Positions 1 to 20,343 of a stretch of 64,000 nt of DNA are shown piece by piece. The position numbers were made by a program, and so were the translations under genes. Below the pieces are notes generated by a model. That model searched no databases, was not told the origin of the DNA, and was given only the letters and a program-made list of their open reading frames with translations. Location: contig NC_087393.1 in NCBI RefSeq assembly GCF_963675165.1, positions 302,001-366,000 on the forward strand, in the 5' to 3' direction. The DNA comes from Halichondria panicea (Eukaryota; Porifera; Demospongiae; Suberitida; Halichondriidae). Position 1 is the stretch's first letter. Every line of letters starts with the position of its first letter.

Positions 1-43
1 TGTGTGTGTGGTGTGTGTGTGTGTGTGGTGTGTGTGTGTGTGT

Positions 44-97
<54 letters not shown>
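1..97. repeat. (TG)n microsatellite
   Basis: Nearly pure TG dinucleotide run with occasional GG interruptions at the left edge of the window. The open frames through it are low-complexity Cys/Val strings and are not genes. It may extend beyond the window. Confidence 0.95.
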
Positions 98-98
<1 letters not shown>

Positions 99-586
99 TG
101 GGAAGTAGTAGGAGTCAAAACAAACTACAAAGACACTACTAGCTGCCACTGTTGTACAGCTATTGAACTCTTACATAGAATTTTGACATTCCTCTAACTT
201 TCTCCACATCATAAATCTCCAGCTTTACCACAGGAGAGCCCGTGGGTTGCTTAGAGCTCGCCATCATATCCTCTCTTGAACTTAACTATCTCCAAACAGC
301 AAGGTCAGCAGTAGTTCAGGGGGAGGGGCTCGTTTGCTGTTAGAGGGTCTTTCCCCAATATAATTATTGTAGCCTCGAGGTCAAAACCGTAGACACTTTA
401 CTGCTGCATGGGTATGCTATGAATATTATTAAAATTGATGTGTGCACAGCCTCTAGACGTGGGCGTATCTGTTAATTAAGTGGTTTTTGGACCCTGATAT
501 AATCTCAAGGCGTGCTCACTGCTAACTAAAGATTAGGCAGCAGCTAGGACTCTACTTGTGCAGAATAGAGCAACGCAGCTATCAAG
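98..586. other. Upstream region of the SKAP-like gene
   Basis: No exon was recognised here. The stretch holds AT-rich unique sequence ending just before the ATG at 587. It should contain the promoter and 5' UTR of the SKAP-like gene, but I see no convincing TATA box or other core element. Confidence 0.4.
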
Positions 587-2298
587 ATGAGTAAAGATCT
601 GCTCACAGAACTTCTGGACAGTGTGACAGGTCAGTTGTGTTACAGCTACAAGCTAGCTGTACAAGCTACCTCAATTGAGACCAATGTAATTGTCCACCAC
701 TCTATTATGGTTAGCAATAGATCAACTATACTACCAACATCGTAGGTGGGAGGCTGGGTATTTGCTGTTTGTAAGCAATGGCTGTTTTGTTGGCCAAGTT
801 CATAGCTAGCTAGCTACCTCAAGTCATAAACTAATAACAACACGATTGGGTCAGGTTAACCAATAATAGGTCACTATCATGATAATACCAGTGTAGTAAT
901 TTGGTGGAAAACTAAATACTGATAGTCAATCTATGTAAATCGAAACTAACGATTATTGTCAATTGGTATCAAAATAAACGTCTCCCTGTGTGAGCTCCCT
1001 AACAATGCTTGGTATGTTGATTAGCTGACCAACGATATGCTTCAATACCCACACAGCTGTACATGCATTCATCTCAACGGATCTAGCCAGAGAGGCTCTA
1101 TCCCCAGACTGCAGTTACAAGCGAGAAAAGTTTTCTCAAATTCTAAATGACCTCTGCAACAGGATACGGTCTGTTCCACCGTCTTTGCGGCCCCTTGTGA
1201 ATACACCCTCCAACAATAAGGCCCCCAAACCACCCCCACCCCCACCTACTGATATCCCGGAGATTGGGGAAGAGGAGGAACAGGAGATGTACACGGACAT
1301 GGAAGGGGTGGGGCAGCTAGAAGAGGTAACGGATTATCTCGAGTTTGAGCCCTCACAGAGAAGCGGAGGGGACCTATCACAAGAGATGTACGAAGCTATG
1401 GCAGGAGAGCAGGACGATGATGTTTATGAGGAACCGAGTGAGTGTGGAGTGTGTGTGGGGGTGGAGGTTATGTGTGTGGTGTGGGGGTGGAGGTTATGTG
1501 TGTGTGTGGGGGTGGAGGTTGTGTGTGTGGGGGGGTGGAGGTTGTGTGTGTGTGTGGGGGTGGAGGTTGTGTGTGTGGGGGGGTGGAGGTTGTGTGTGTG
1601 GGGGGTGGAGGTTATGTGTGTGGTGTGGGGGTGGAGGTTATGTGTGTGTGGGGGGGTGGAGGTTGTGTGTGTGGGGGGGTGGAGGTTATGTGTGTGTGTG
1701 GGTGGAGGTTGTGTGTGTGGGGGGGTGGGTGTAGCTCATTCGTGTGGTATGTATGTGTTGAAGTATAGCACATGTATTTCTGAGGGTCGTATACTGAACA
1801 GCTTATTGAGAAAATGTGTGTTTATAAAACTTCACTGGACCTGTTTCTGTGGGAGCCCTTGTCACCTTTAGTATTGTGAAATTAGATACATGTTTTGTTA
1901 TGTTGCCTTTTGCACAAACTTTGCTCTAGGGGCAGCTGTGTGTGATGATGGTGTTTTGGTAGCCATTGTTATAGTGTAGTTTCTACACTGGATTATGTTA
2001 AAAGAACACAATAAGCATGTGTGTGTGTGTGATTGTATGGAGAATATTGATTTGTAAACTATCCTTGTGATCGTGGCTTCACTGCATGGCTTTGGTAAAC
2101 TTCCCCCCTACCAGGCTTTCTCTGAACCTTTTATCAATTTTCTGTTTAGCAACCAGCTTCCTTGCACAAACACTCTTGTATAAACACTCCAGTCAGCCAG
2201 CCTAAAATATGCATTCTTGAGATATCTTAGCTGTTGACCTGTCAAAACTTTACGGTACTTATTAAAATTGATAATAGTACGAGTATGTAGTGAACACA

Positions 2299-2348
<50 letters not shown>

Positions 2349-3773
2349 CCTGGCCCACCGGTACAGGAGCCTGTACCAGAGTTGTACGAGGAACCATCGT
2401 TATCCTCTGACAGTCGACCAAGCACCGCCTCCTCACTACAACCACCCACTCCCTCACAGTCAAGAGAAAACTCCGCCTCGGGTGCAGAGTTCATTGAATC
2501 GACTCGCGAACGTGCACAAATGGAACGTTCAGGCGATGTTTCGACAGATTGGAACGGGATTTATTCACCTCCCAAGAAGGGCAGTGGTGATTCAAAAGTA
2601 GGCAGTCTAAAAGGAATCAGTATCAAGGGCATTCTGGAGAAATTAGGTGGACACAATCGAAAGAATTGGCAGAAACGTTATTGTGTCATGTCTGGCCCAC
2701 TCATGTATTTCTATGAAAAAGAGTCAAGTAAATCGTACAACAATTTCATCTGTGTTCTCAACTTCACTGTCTCTAAAGAGTCAACTTTGACAAACGAAAA
2801 GAAGAAACAGTTTGCCTTCAAGCTCACGCAAACAGACACCGCCACTGGCACGAAGAAAGACTACTGTTTTCGTGCCATCTCCTCAGAGACCAGAGAAAAA
2901 TGGATAGCATCCATCGAGAAAGTTACACAGAAAATTCCACCTCCTAGCATTTTCTCCTCGTCGGCTTCTGGTATGGGATCATCTGTTACTCTTCCCCGTA
3001 TGCCGTCTAGTGGTCACGTTTCTCCCATTCCCACGTCCATTCCTAAACCACGGTCGTTCACAACTGTCCAAGATCTTGGAGACAATGAAGATCTATACGA
3101 GGACGTCCCAGCGCCGATCATAGAAGAAGAGTCTGAAGAGGAAGATGGCGGCGATTATTTGCCAGTTTCTCCAGCAGCACACGGCGACGTTGAGGAATTG
3201 ACATCATCTGCCGAGTATGTTGACGTAGCTCCTGGAGAGGAGATTCTAGAGGAGACATACGAAGATACCACGGCCTTTCACCCAGACGCACCACCTCCAC
3301 CACCCATGACCCCACCCCCTGGTCCGCCTACTTCACACCCACTATTACCCCCACGAGCTCCACAAGAGGTTGCTCCACCCACTCAGAAGCCTGCCTTGCC
3401 CCCTCACATGCCTGCCCCACCCACTCATAAGCCCGCCCTGCCCCCTCATACGCCTGCCCCACCCACTCAAAAGCCCGCCCCACCACCCCCTCTAGTAGAG
3501 GACCTGCCAATAGACCTGGACAAGATGTACAGTCAAGGTTCAAATGGAATCGTACTCAAGAAAGTCTACGTGTCACTCTGGGACTTTGAAGCACACGAAA
3601 AAGATGAATTAGGATTGATTAGAGGAGATCTCATCCTTGTGAGCGAACCCAGCGATGGATCTGATTGGTGGTTCGGAGAGCTGTTGGATATAGAGGCAAC
3701 AAAGAAAATAGGAAAACAGGGACTTTTTCCGAGACAGTATGCGGACTTAGCGTTTGAGGGTGTGGCTAGTTAA
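587..3773 (+). CDS. SKAP: SKAP-like adaptor protein (PH + SH3), three exons
   Basis: Coding exons are 587-629, 1057-1437 and 2347-3773. Reading phase closes exactly, giving 616 residues. The N-terminal ~60 residues look like the helical dimerisation region of SKAP proteins. A proline-rich and acidic segment follows, with tyrosines in SH2-type contexts (DVYEEP, ELYEEP, EDLYEDVP, EETYEDTT). Exon 3 encodes a PH domain (about 2599-2930, with NWQKRYCVM and a terminal W in REKWIASIEK), a long Pro-rich repeat (about 3280-3490) and a C-terminal SH3 (about 3560-3765, with ALYDY replaced by SLWDFEAHEKDEL, then DWWFGEL and GLFPRQYADL). In vertebrates SKAP1/2 couple Src-family kinases and ADAP to integrin adhesion. 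The orthologue's role here is inferred. Start choice: the first ATG of the exon, followed by good donor GTCAGT. The acceptor of exon 3 is the end of a CA repeat. Confidence in PH-SH3 order is high; SKAP1 versus SKAP2 cannot be separated. Confidence 0.88.
1442..1730 (+). repeat. G-rich minisatellite in SKAP intron 2
   Basis: About twelve tandem copies of a 22-27 bp unit (TGTGTGTGGGGGTGGAGGTT with A/G variants) lie immediately after the exon 2 donor at 1438. All three forward frames stay open through it, an artefact of composition. The G-runs give potential quadruplex structure on the coding strand. Confidence 0.95.
2294..2346 (+). repeat. (CA)n tract forming the exon 3 acceptor of SKAP
   Basis: An uninterrupted CA run ends in the AG used as the 3' splice site (exon begins at 2347). 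The expected polypyrimidine tract is therefore replaced by alternating CA. Confidence 0.85.
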
Positions 3774-4039
3774 GTTGTGTGTGTAGTGAATCATGTGTAG
3801 GGCTTCTTGTATTAAATTTTGTATAATATGTTTTACATGTGATATTACTGTGTGTTTATACCAATGCTTTTTTGTACTACATTTTGAACTAACTTCAGTC
3901 TAAAATTTTATGCAAACTTGTTGATTCTTATTATGACCTCATGCTTGCAATGTGATGTATACTGATGGCATGTGTGCATGTGTGCATGATGGTTATTGTA
4001 CTCGTACAGAAACACACAATATTAAATATGAAAATGTGA
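3774..4039. other. Convergent 3' region of SKAP and LSM11
   Basis: A 266-bp gap between two stop codons facing each other. ATTAAA at 3811 is a candidate polyadenylation signal for the SKAP-like gene. On the minus strand the LSM11 3' end is equally close, so the 3' UTRs may abut or overlap. Confidence 0.45.
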
Positions 4040-5117
4040 TTATCTTATCGATGACACAATAACAACGTTGTCACCACGTACAAATAATCGAGATAATGTC
4101 CGTGATTGAAATGTATCTACATTCTCTATCACATGACAGCAACCTTTAATCACATGAGCACTAGTTCTAATCACATGACTATCATCAACGTCCGACTTTT
4201 CTTTATTTTTCTTTTTTTTCTTTTTCTTCTTTCTTCCCTCCACCCCTCCGTTACCCAGTGTTCTAAACGGCTGGTAATATTCAGTGACTTCCTGGAGTAC
4301 AAGGTTCATGTGCTTGTCGAAGGCAAGGAGCACACCCTCACACACTCCTCTCACGCCCACACAGTGTCGGGTCCACACCCTCACACGAGACAAAGCCCTC
4401 CAGCAATCTTGGAGCAACTTAAACGGCCCAGGGTCAGATCCTGCAAGAAACAACAACAATTCTAGAGTTCTGATGGTCCAATTTTACCAATTTGATTTTG
4501 ATTTCTGAAAGCTTATATAGAAGGACTGGAGCTCTTTCAGATGGTATGCTCAAATCTCAAATTTGGAACAAGCCATGATTCCTTATTTTCGGAAAAAGGC
4601 CGTTCATGCTCTATTTAATGCTAGGTTGATATTACTTACAAAAAGCAACGCAAAGCATTATTATCGTAAAATTTACCCAGTTCTTACGCAACTATAATAT
4701 AGGTCAAAATCCACACTAGAAAACCTTCCTACAGAATACATATTTACGTCGCATGAAGGTAGTTACTGTCTTCGAGGAGAACTTTGGCTCCAGTGCTCGA
4801 GGTGGTGGTGGGGTGGGTGTGGCAGGGGGCGGGGCTGGTTCCTCTTTAGGTCGTGCGTACACTCTCCTAGTCCCCTTCAGTACTACAGGGAAGAGAGCAT
4901 ACCATTGAAAATAGCTACAGAACGATTATCGATGCGATGTTGACACACGTACACGGCCGGTCATACCTTGTCCATACATTTTGAGGTTATCACAGGGCCT
5001 CACGTCAGGACATGGCAGCTGTATCTTGGAGGGGCTGGTGGCTAGTGCCCTCAGAGGATCAAACTGAGGAGAGAGGAAGTCCAGGGCCTCCTCTACATCA
5101 TGTTCTTCACCTTGCAT
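4040..5117 (-). CDS. LSM11: U7 snRNP-associated Sm-like protein LSm11
   Basis: Three exons: 5117-4967, 4882-4748 and 4440-4040. Phases close to give 228 residues. Exon 1 carries the conserved N-terminal block (QFDPLRAL, then Pro/Cys-rich to DNLKMY) that in known LSm11 binds other U7 snRNP factors. Exon 2 is a Pro-rich linker. Exon 3 has the Sm1 motif (VRVWTRHCVGVRGVCEGVLL, followed by AFDKHMNLVL), a spacer with a run of eight lysines, and the C-terminal Sm2 motif (LFVRGDNVVIVS), which is the diagnostic split Sm fold of LSm11. LSm11 with LSm10 replaces SmD1/D2 in the U7 ring that directs histone pre-mRNA 3' cleavage in the nucleus. The protein is shorter than the human one (about 360 aa), mostly in the linker and the Sm1-Sm2 spacer. 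The gene lies 205 bp downstream of the TBCD stop in the same orientation. Confidence 0.9.
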
Positions 5118-5322
5118 GTTTGCAGTCCATGTTGACCTCTAATAATAACCGCGGTCACTAATCCGTTCATGTAGTGTCTCGAATAATCACTTGGCATGCG
5201 TTCTATTAGAAAAAACTCGGCCTGATGAAGAGACCTCTACCCGCGGCTAATAATGCGGCGTTTAATAGATGCAATCAGCAACAGTAATTAGCTCAGAAAC
5301 ATGAATGTCCTATAATACATTG

Positions 5323-13740
<8,418 letters not shown>

Positions 13741-13764
13741 AGTTATTAAAACCTTGAAGCCTGT

Positions 13765-13771
13765 GTTCACT
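13765..13771. repeat. Left copy of 7-bp target-site duplication
   Basis: GTTCACT abuts the left TIR. The matching copy is at 15312-15318. Confidence 0.8.
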
Positions 13772-15311
13772 CATAGATAGTAGAGGAAGGGGATTGTGAA
13801 CGAGATCACGTGCGCTATAGATCATACATGAGAGCTGAGGTCTATCCGCGTTAGACCGCGAATTGACTAATTTTGAGCGGGCTAAAGACTTTTCAGAGTT
13901 TTACTCGGTTCTAAAGGTAAGAAACGACTATCTAAGAGCTTTAATGTCAGTAGTAATCTATACTAACAATATTTTGAGCGTTTTAAGTAATAAGATATAC
14001 CTGTTGAGCTACAAGTTAGCTATGACTCACCATTTACCTGTTTTTAGCACTGTTTGGGGAGAATCTAGTTTCTGATACACTTTTAGAAGCTAGTAAGCAT
14101 ATTGGCTGTTTCCTTGACTTGAGCTTTAACAGGATAGCCCCTTTTTTTGATATGTAAGCTTTTTGTTGTTCTCCAGTGTTGTGAAATAAGTCGAATGGGG
14201 TGCCTTCTTTGTGTGGGGTGTCCTGATCTGACTGTTCACAATTGAAAGTTTTAGTGTGAATTTTCTGATTCTTTTAGCTTTACTCTATGAGAATAGCTAT
14301 TACATAGTAGCTGTACTAACTCGAAAGAAGAATTTTTCCTCAATGAAAAAGTGTGAAAATGTCATGTTGCTCTTTTCCCACACAGGTGTGATTGTAAACA
14401 ATGGGCATGGGAAGTCAGAAATTGCGTTTTTTTCAGCAAAAGAAAAGCAAGAAGCAGCAGACATCCCCCGTCTGCTCTCATCAGCCTTTACCTGAGTCGA
14501 CCAGCAACTCTTGAATCTCTCCACTTCTTGGTTGCCAAGTCAGTGTTGAACTAATTGCCGTCAAGAACGTGCTCACCATTGTCAAGCTGCCAAGAGTTGA
14601 TGTCATCGTCACCTCGTGTGTTCAGTGCCAGCTCATTTGGAATTTGTCAGTACGTTCTGAATATACCCTTACACCCCCTCTCTCCTCATCACTCCAGTTC
14701 TTTCAACCTAAGTTACCAGCGTGCTGTGCTATTTTGATTGAGATACATCGATTCCCTGAACTTTTGTGATGAAAATCCTGGCCTTAAATGTTTAATTAGA
14801 TTTGTGAAAGCATCACTCTTCTACACTTATTATATAGTTGATCAGGTAAGTTCTGTCAAAAAATTGTTCACGAACCGTTACCCAAACGCAGAAGACCGGA
14901 CTCTGACAACACATTCTGACTCATATCGTTCATAATATACGTGTATCTTTACAATGTCATGGCTTGTCTGCAGTTCATAATAATGTTATATAGATGATGA
15001 GTTGTCATGGATATTTTATATTGTATAATTGTAGAGCATAGACACATTTCCAGAGTAGAAAGAACCTACAAAAAAAAGAATTTCAAAACTAAAAGCTTGC
15101 ATACACACATAGCTCAGAGTCCCTACTTCCTTGATATGTCTTCACTAGCAGGAGGGCCCACAGAGGAGGCTGCAACCATACCCAGCAACACAGATCTATA
15201 TACTTCCTGTCTACTTCCGGCCATTCTGCTAATGCTTCCGTCTAACACGGACAGTCCATGAAATTGAGTTCACGTGATCTCGTTCACAATCCCCTTCCTC
15301 TACTATCTATG
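13772..15311. mobile_element. DNA transposon (apparently non-autonomous) with 41-bp TIRs
   Basis: 13772-13812 and 15271-15311 are perfect 41-bp inverted copies, beginning CATAGATAGTAGAGGAAGGG and ending in CACGTG. The seven bases GTTCACT occur directly outside both ends (13765-13771 and 15312-15318), as expected of a target-site duplication. Total element length is 1540 bp. I see no transposase-like frame inside; the longest open frames are under 85 codons and carry no recognised domain. Superfamily is not assigned: a 7-bp duplication and a CA start are not diagnostic (P-like or hAT-like are possible, neither shown). It occupies the divergent promoter interval between TBCD and the GST gene. 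Confidence 0.85.
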
Positions 15312-15318
15312 GTTCACT
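15312..15318. repeat. Right copy of 7-bp target-site duplication
   Basis: GTTCACT abuts the right TIR. The matching copy is at 13765-13771. Confidence 0.8.
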
Positions 15319-15591
15319 CTCTACTACACTCTCTGCAGGGGGCGTGTCTCAAGCTGAGAGTTTTCCCTTGCCAAGAGCTGGTTGCAGTGAGATCTACTCG
15401 GTTTCAAGCCGCGGGTTTCTTACACATGTAGCTAGGTAATACGTCGACCCTTTACCATATTGAATGACAAATAAACAATAGTGGGTGTGTCTGTACGCGT
15501 CCCTGGCCTTATTACGGTAATCACAGTACACAGAAGACTGCTGGACTGTTCTGTATACAGTCAAGACTCTCTATTAACTACCGGTGGAGCT

Positions 15592-16631
15592 ATGTCGTCG
15601 GGATCGATGGCAACAACCACTCTGGCTGCTCTGGCCGGCCTAGGTGTGGGATCGCTGGGAGTTGTGGCCTACATGAAGGCCTCCAAATGGTGGAAATCTC
15701 GTCAATCTGGCAGCAAAGTGGAAGCCAACCTTCAAGATCGACCCTCCCGCCAGCAGCACGCACTCACACTCTACCATAGCTTCCCATTTCGATCGTGCAG
15801 ATGTGCCTGGCTTATCAATGAATTAGACGCTTCTGAGCACGTGACGATTGTACCTATTGCTCTCCATGGCTCCGATGCTAAGGACCTGATGTCGTACCGA
15901 GAGATTCACCCTCATGGAACACTGCCCGCTCTCAAACTAGAGGATGGGACCGTTCTGCTTGAGTCTTCAGCCATCTGCCTCTACCTGGCCGAGATATTCC
16001 TGGACAGTGATGGAGGAAGTCTACTGCCTGACCCGCAACACACGTCAGAGTACTACAAGTAAGTGAAATCAGTACACATGTGATTATAAATCATGTTAGT
16101 ATATACACCAATACAAACAGTTGATTAGCGTGTATGCCAATTGACATACACACCCTTGCTTTTGTCTTATAAGGTTACGCATTTGCTTGATTTCACCATG
16201 GACATAGATATACGTACTCCTGTGTCTATGACTTCACTCTGTAATACTATTTTCTCAACTGCAGCTTCATCTGCTATGCTGCGAGTTCACTGGACCATAT
16301 TCTGGACCCCCTCTACATGCAGCTCACACACACCCCAGAGGACAAACGCAATCACGCTCAAGTCGAGTCCCTCAAGAGAAAGTTCACCATCACTGCCAAC
16401 GTTCTCTCCAACCACCTGGCTGATCGGGAGTATATCTGTGGAGACAAGTTTACGGCGGCCGATTGTGTGATGGGTTTCAACGTGTGGTGGGCGTCAATGG
16501 TGAAGGGTGGGGCTTTATTAGAGGACCACCCCGTGCTCAGAGATTATCTCGAGAGAATTAAAAGTCGTCCAAACTTTCAAAAAACTTTTGTAGGGAAAAA
16601 GCAGATTAAACCTAGCGGTGGTAGCATTTGA
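15592..16631 (+). CDS. Glutathione S-transferase family protein with N-terminal hydrophobic segment
   Basis: Two exons, 15592-16058 and 16265-16631, in phase, giving 277 residues. The ATG at 15592 is the first in-frame methionine near the conserved part; the upstream frame to 15481 has no ATG. Residues about 8-27 are a hydrophobic Ala/Gly/Val stretch followed by a basic WWKSR segment, suggesting a membrane anchor or an organelle signal. From about residue 60 comes a thioredoxin-fold GST N domain (LTLYHSFPFRSCRCAW, then the cis-Pro motif GTLPALKL and LLESSAICLYLAE). Exon 2 holds the helical C domain (FTAADCVMGFNVWW). The SxxC arrangement near the active site recalls zeta/bacterial-like classes, but the class is not assigned. 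Soluble GSTs conjugate glutathione to electrophiles or isomerise substrates; the actual substrate is unknown. Confidence 0.85.
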
Positions 16632-17044
16632 AATGTGTAGCTAGTTAATAAAAATAATTAGTAGCTAGTTTAACAGTCGTTGTCACATAAATGTTTCATA
16701 TGTTCAGCAACTTTTGTATATAATTATAGCCTTTTGTCATAATTATAATCATTGTGCACCATTGCAATTAAGATATCGATCAGATCAACAGCATAACATA
16801 CAAATGAATGGTTTCATTATGTCATTACGGTTGATGCTGTAGTTATGAATATACTTAGAGACTTGTACGTTTTAACATCATATAAAAGTGTCAGTCAAGC
16901 AATTTTTTATAAACAGAAGACAATATCCAGGCCATAAAATAACAATAATAATTAATTACTGTATAATAATATACAATGAGCAGTGAAGTGACCGGGTTGC
17001 TATAGCTACACACAATAAGAGAGTACACAAACAAAAATTAATAC
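16632..17044. other. Convergent 3' region of the GST and dynein genes
   Basis: A 413-bp AT-rich interval between opposing stop codons. AATAAA near 16647 is a plausible polyadenylation signal for the GST gene. Nothing else is recognised. Confidence 0.5.
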
Positions 17045-17857
17045 TTAATCGTCAAGCTGACAGAGTGCGGCCACCCCACGGTTGACCCAGTGGCTCTGAG
17101 GCTGGTCGGTCTTGAGTTGTATCTGGAGGACATAGTTGGTAGAGTGGCCAGTGGTGGAGAGCATGCCTCGACGTGCGCTCGTCTTGTACACTGGACAATC
17201 ATACGTCCTCTCTTCTTTAAACTTGCCCCTCTCTCCAGGCTTCAGCCATAGCTACACAAGGGGAGACACAGTTGTTAGCTTAATGTACGTATAATTATTA
17301 GCCAATAATAATAATAATGATGTTACTTACAATAGGGAGTGTGTCATACAGGATCTTTGGTAGTGATTCTCCAATCAACATCTTGTGCCTGTCCCAGCGA
17401 GCACCCTCCAGAAACAGCCCCTATACAAATAATACAAGAGCACAATCATACGTGTAGCATTAATTTGTGTAACGAGTGTACTAATTACTGTATGGCCATC
17501 AAAAATACACTGAATCTTAACTGAAGCACAACATGAAGACCTACATGTACTCATTTTCGATTTGAAGCAGGCATAAATTATGGAAAATGATATTGAAAAG
17601 ATGCTGTACAAGTGCAGTACTGCAAACATTGATAATTACTCACATGAACATAAGCGCCATCTTCAGCTTTTGAGGAAGAAGTTCCCTCTTCTTTCATCAC
17701 CTCAAACTGGAACCCAAGATGGTCGATGGGGATGGTGTACTTCCTGGCGTAGTTCTGTAGCACCCCCGTGAGGAAGGACTGGGTGAAGTAGAATCCTGAC
17801 ACCCAGAATACATTCGGAGCAACTCCAGTGTCAATCCAATCCTGGAAAAACTTGAGC

Positions 17858-17936
<79 letters not shown>

Positions 17937-20281
17937 GTATGTGTGTGTGTGGGTGTGTGTGTGGGTGTGTGTACCAGTATACATGTTTGTCATTGTACAT
18001 GTATACAATCTGATATTGAAACGACTAAGTGTAAATAGGAACAAAAACTGTTTGGTAAACATCGAAAACACGTACCTAGCCAGTAGGTCAGTGATGTAAC
18101 TACCCATGGGCTTGAGAGAGGGGTAGGACTTGGCAGCCCACACAGCTGGCACTCTCCCCACTATCATACTGCTGAACACATCTTCCAGCTCTGAAGACAT
18201 CACCACAAGTCCCTTCATCGCCTTCTGGAGGTTCTGTAACGTACTTCGAACCACAGACGTGAGTCGATTGAATCGAATGAGCTCTTGTCTCAATACTGTG
18301 TTCATTGACTCATCATACACCACTGGAAACTGCTCACAGATTTTCTCGAGATTAAAATCGGTAGGCAGCTTTGACAATATATCAGCTGCAAGTTCGTCAA
18401 TGACCTGTTGGGATGATTTGCCTCCCCCGCCACTTTGCCGGGGAAGGGTCACTAGGATGCTGTCAAACAGCTGCTGTGTTTCCTGGTTGTCCTTGGTAAT
18501 GTCAGCGTTCTCATGTAGGCCAAACACCTCGGGATGTGGGATAATGGGAAGTGATCGAATGTAGTCCAGATAGCTCTGATAGTCGCCATGGTCAGGGGAG
18601 AGGTAGTCACCACTCGGAGAAAATCTATGTGTGTGGTGTGTGTGTGTGGGGGGGTGAGTGTGTGGGTGTGTGTGTGTGTGGGTGTGTGGGTGTGGGGGGG
18701 GGCAATAGCCAACACACACAAGCAGATTTTATAACACAAACAAATTGTAAGTACATGTGTATAATTATAGTACATTTAGTTTCTACACGTAGTTACCAAA
18801 TTATTGGCTAGAAAGAAACACACAGATGCTCTTAATCAAATGGACAAAACTTGCACTGTATCTCACATGAAATTTAATCTCCTTACCATAGGCTCTCACA
18901 CAATACATAATCACATGGAAGCCCACTGCTTACTTGCGTTGGTCTGTTAGATAGATCTCCTTGCAATAGAATATTGATAGTAATGATACGAGGAGCCTCC
19001 TGTCCCAGTCATCAGTCACCCTGCCCCCGTAGTTACACTGGCCAGTGAGGTATGTGAGAGCATCCAGCGGTATCTCTTCATACTCGTTCAAGAACATCTG
19101 AACATAGATACACATTTCAGAGTGAACTTCCCGAAAAGGGGGATACAAAATTCCCTAACTATACAACGGTAAAAATCCAAATAATTATTACGAAAGGGGA
19201 TTACAAAATTCCCTACTATACAACGGTAAAATGTCTGGAAAATTTGTTTAACACGCTCGAGGCTTCACCCACCTGTTGCTGTTTCATGCTGATCCTGAGG
19301 TCGCTCTCGTTAAACTCATACGGAATATTCCAGCCCAATGGTCCGAATTTCCTCCTCTCCTGAACCAGAGCGTGAAAGAAGCACAACCCAAACAGTAGCT
19401 TCTGCCATGGCTGAGCTTTGTTGCAACCCTCAAAGAACTCTGGGTCTGAGATGGGGTCATTGAGGTAGGACCGGAGGAGGTTGGCACGCAATCCTTTAGG
19501 AGGCTCGTTGGTCATCTTCACTCCTACAGGGAAAGAAATATAGACACAAAATAAATGCCTAATGAAGTAATAGAGAGTCAGAAATAAAGGGGACAAGTCA
19601 TCAGATGCCAACACTTGTTGTGAGAGCTGAAATGAAATCTGAGGTGTACAGTACACCAGTCAACATTCCATTTAGATTTGCACAGTTGGACAAATGTTAC
19701 TTACCATTCTGTAGTATAGACACAGGGAAATCTTCTGAAGGGTAGCTAGTCAGCCACAGCCTAAACTCAGTGTGTGTAGACTCAGGAATGATGACCTCTT
19801 CACACATCTTCTCCAGTCTAGGCATCCAAGAGGTAGCCAGATGACAGTTCTGAAGCACCACCCAGGTGCCCTCCACAATTGCCTTGTCTATCATCTTGGA
19901 GGCTATGGGTCCCTGCATGGACATGGTCTAGTTAGTGCATTTTGTTTACAATTTTGGACTCCCCATTGGTTGTCCATCCAAAAATTATAATGATTGTTAC
20001 GCTGATTGCTCATGCTGATTGCTTACGAAGAACGATCTGTATCTGACTCAGCTAGTCAGGCAACCTCTTTTTATACAGCACTACATTCTCACTATTTAGT
20101 GGTCGACAAAACACATTCTCAGTGCCCATGAATACACTTGTTAAATACAACAGTATTTACTACAAATGTTTTGAGTGCTAAAGACTTTCGACATCTGTTA
20201 AACTGATTGCTGATTTGGCTCATTCGTGATTTGTTGCTTGCAAAACATTGTACATGTACATGTAGTAAACACGGTGTGTGT

Positions 20282-20343
<62 letters not shown>

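Noticed and set aside
4106-4508. Plus-strand frames of 119 and 74 codons
   Set aside because: They are antisense shadows of LSM11 exon 3, whose Sm motifs are unmistakable on the minus strand.
13863-14935. Small frames inside the TIR element as transposase exons
   Set aside because: All are under 85 codons with no recognisable catalytic or DNA-binding motif.
15481-15591. Upstream extension of the GST reading frame
   Set aside because: It opens on GTG with no ATG, and the first ATG (15592) precedes the plausible hydrophobic N-terminus.
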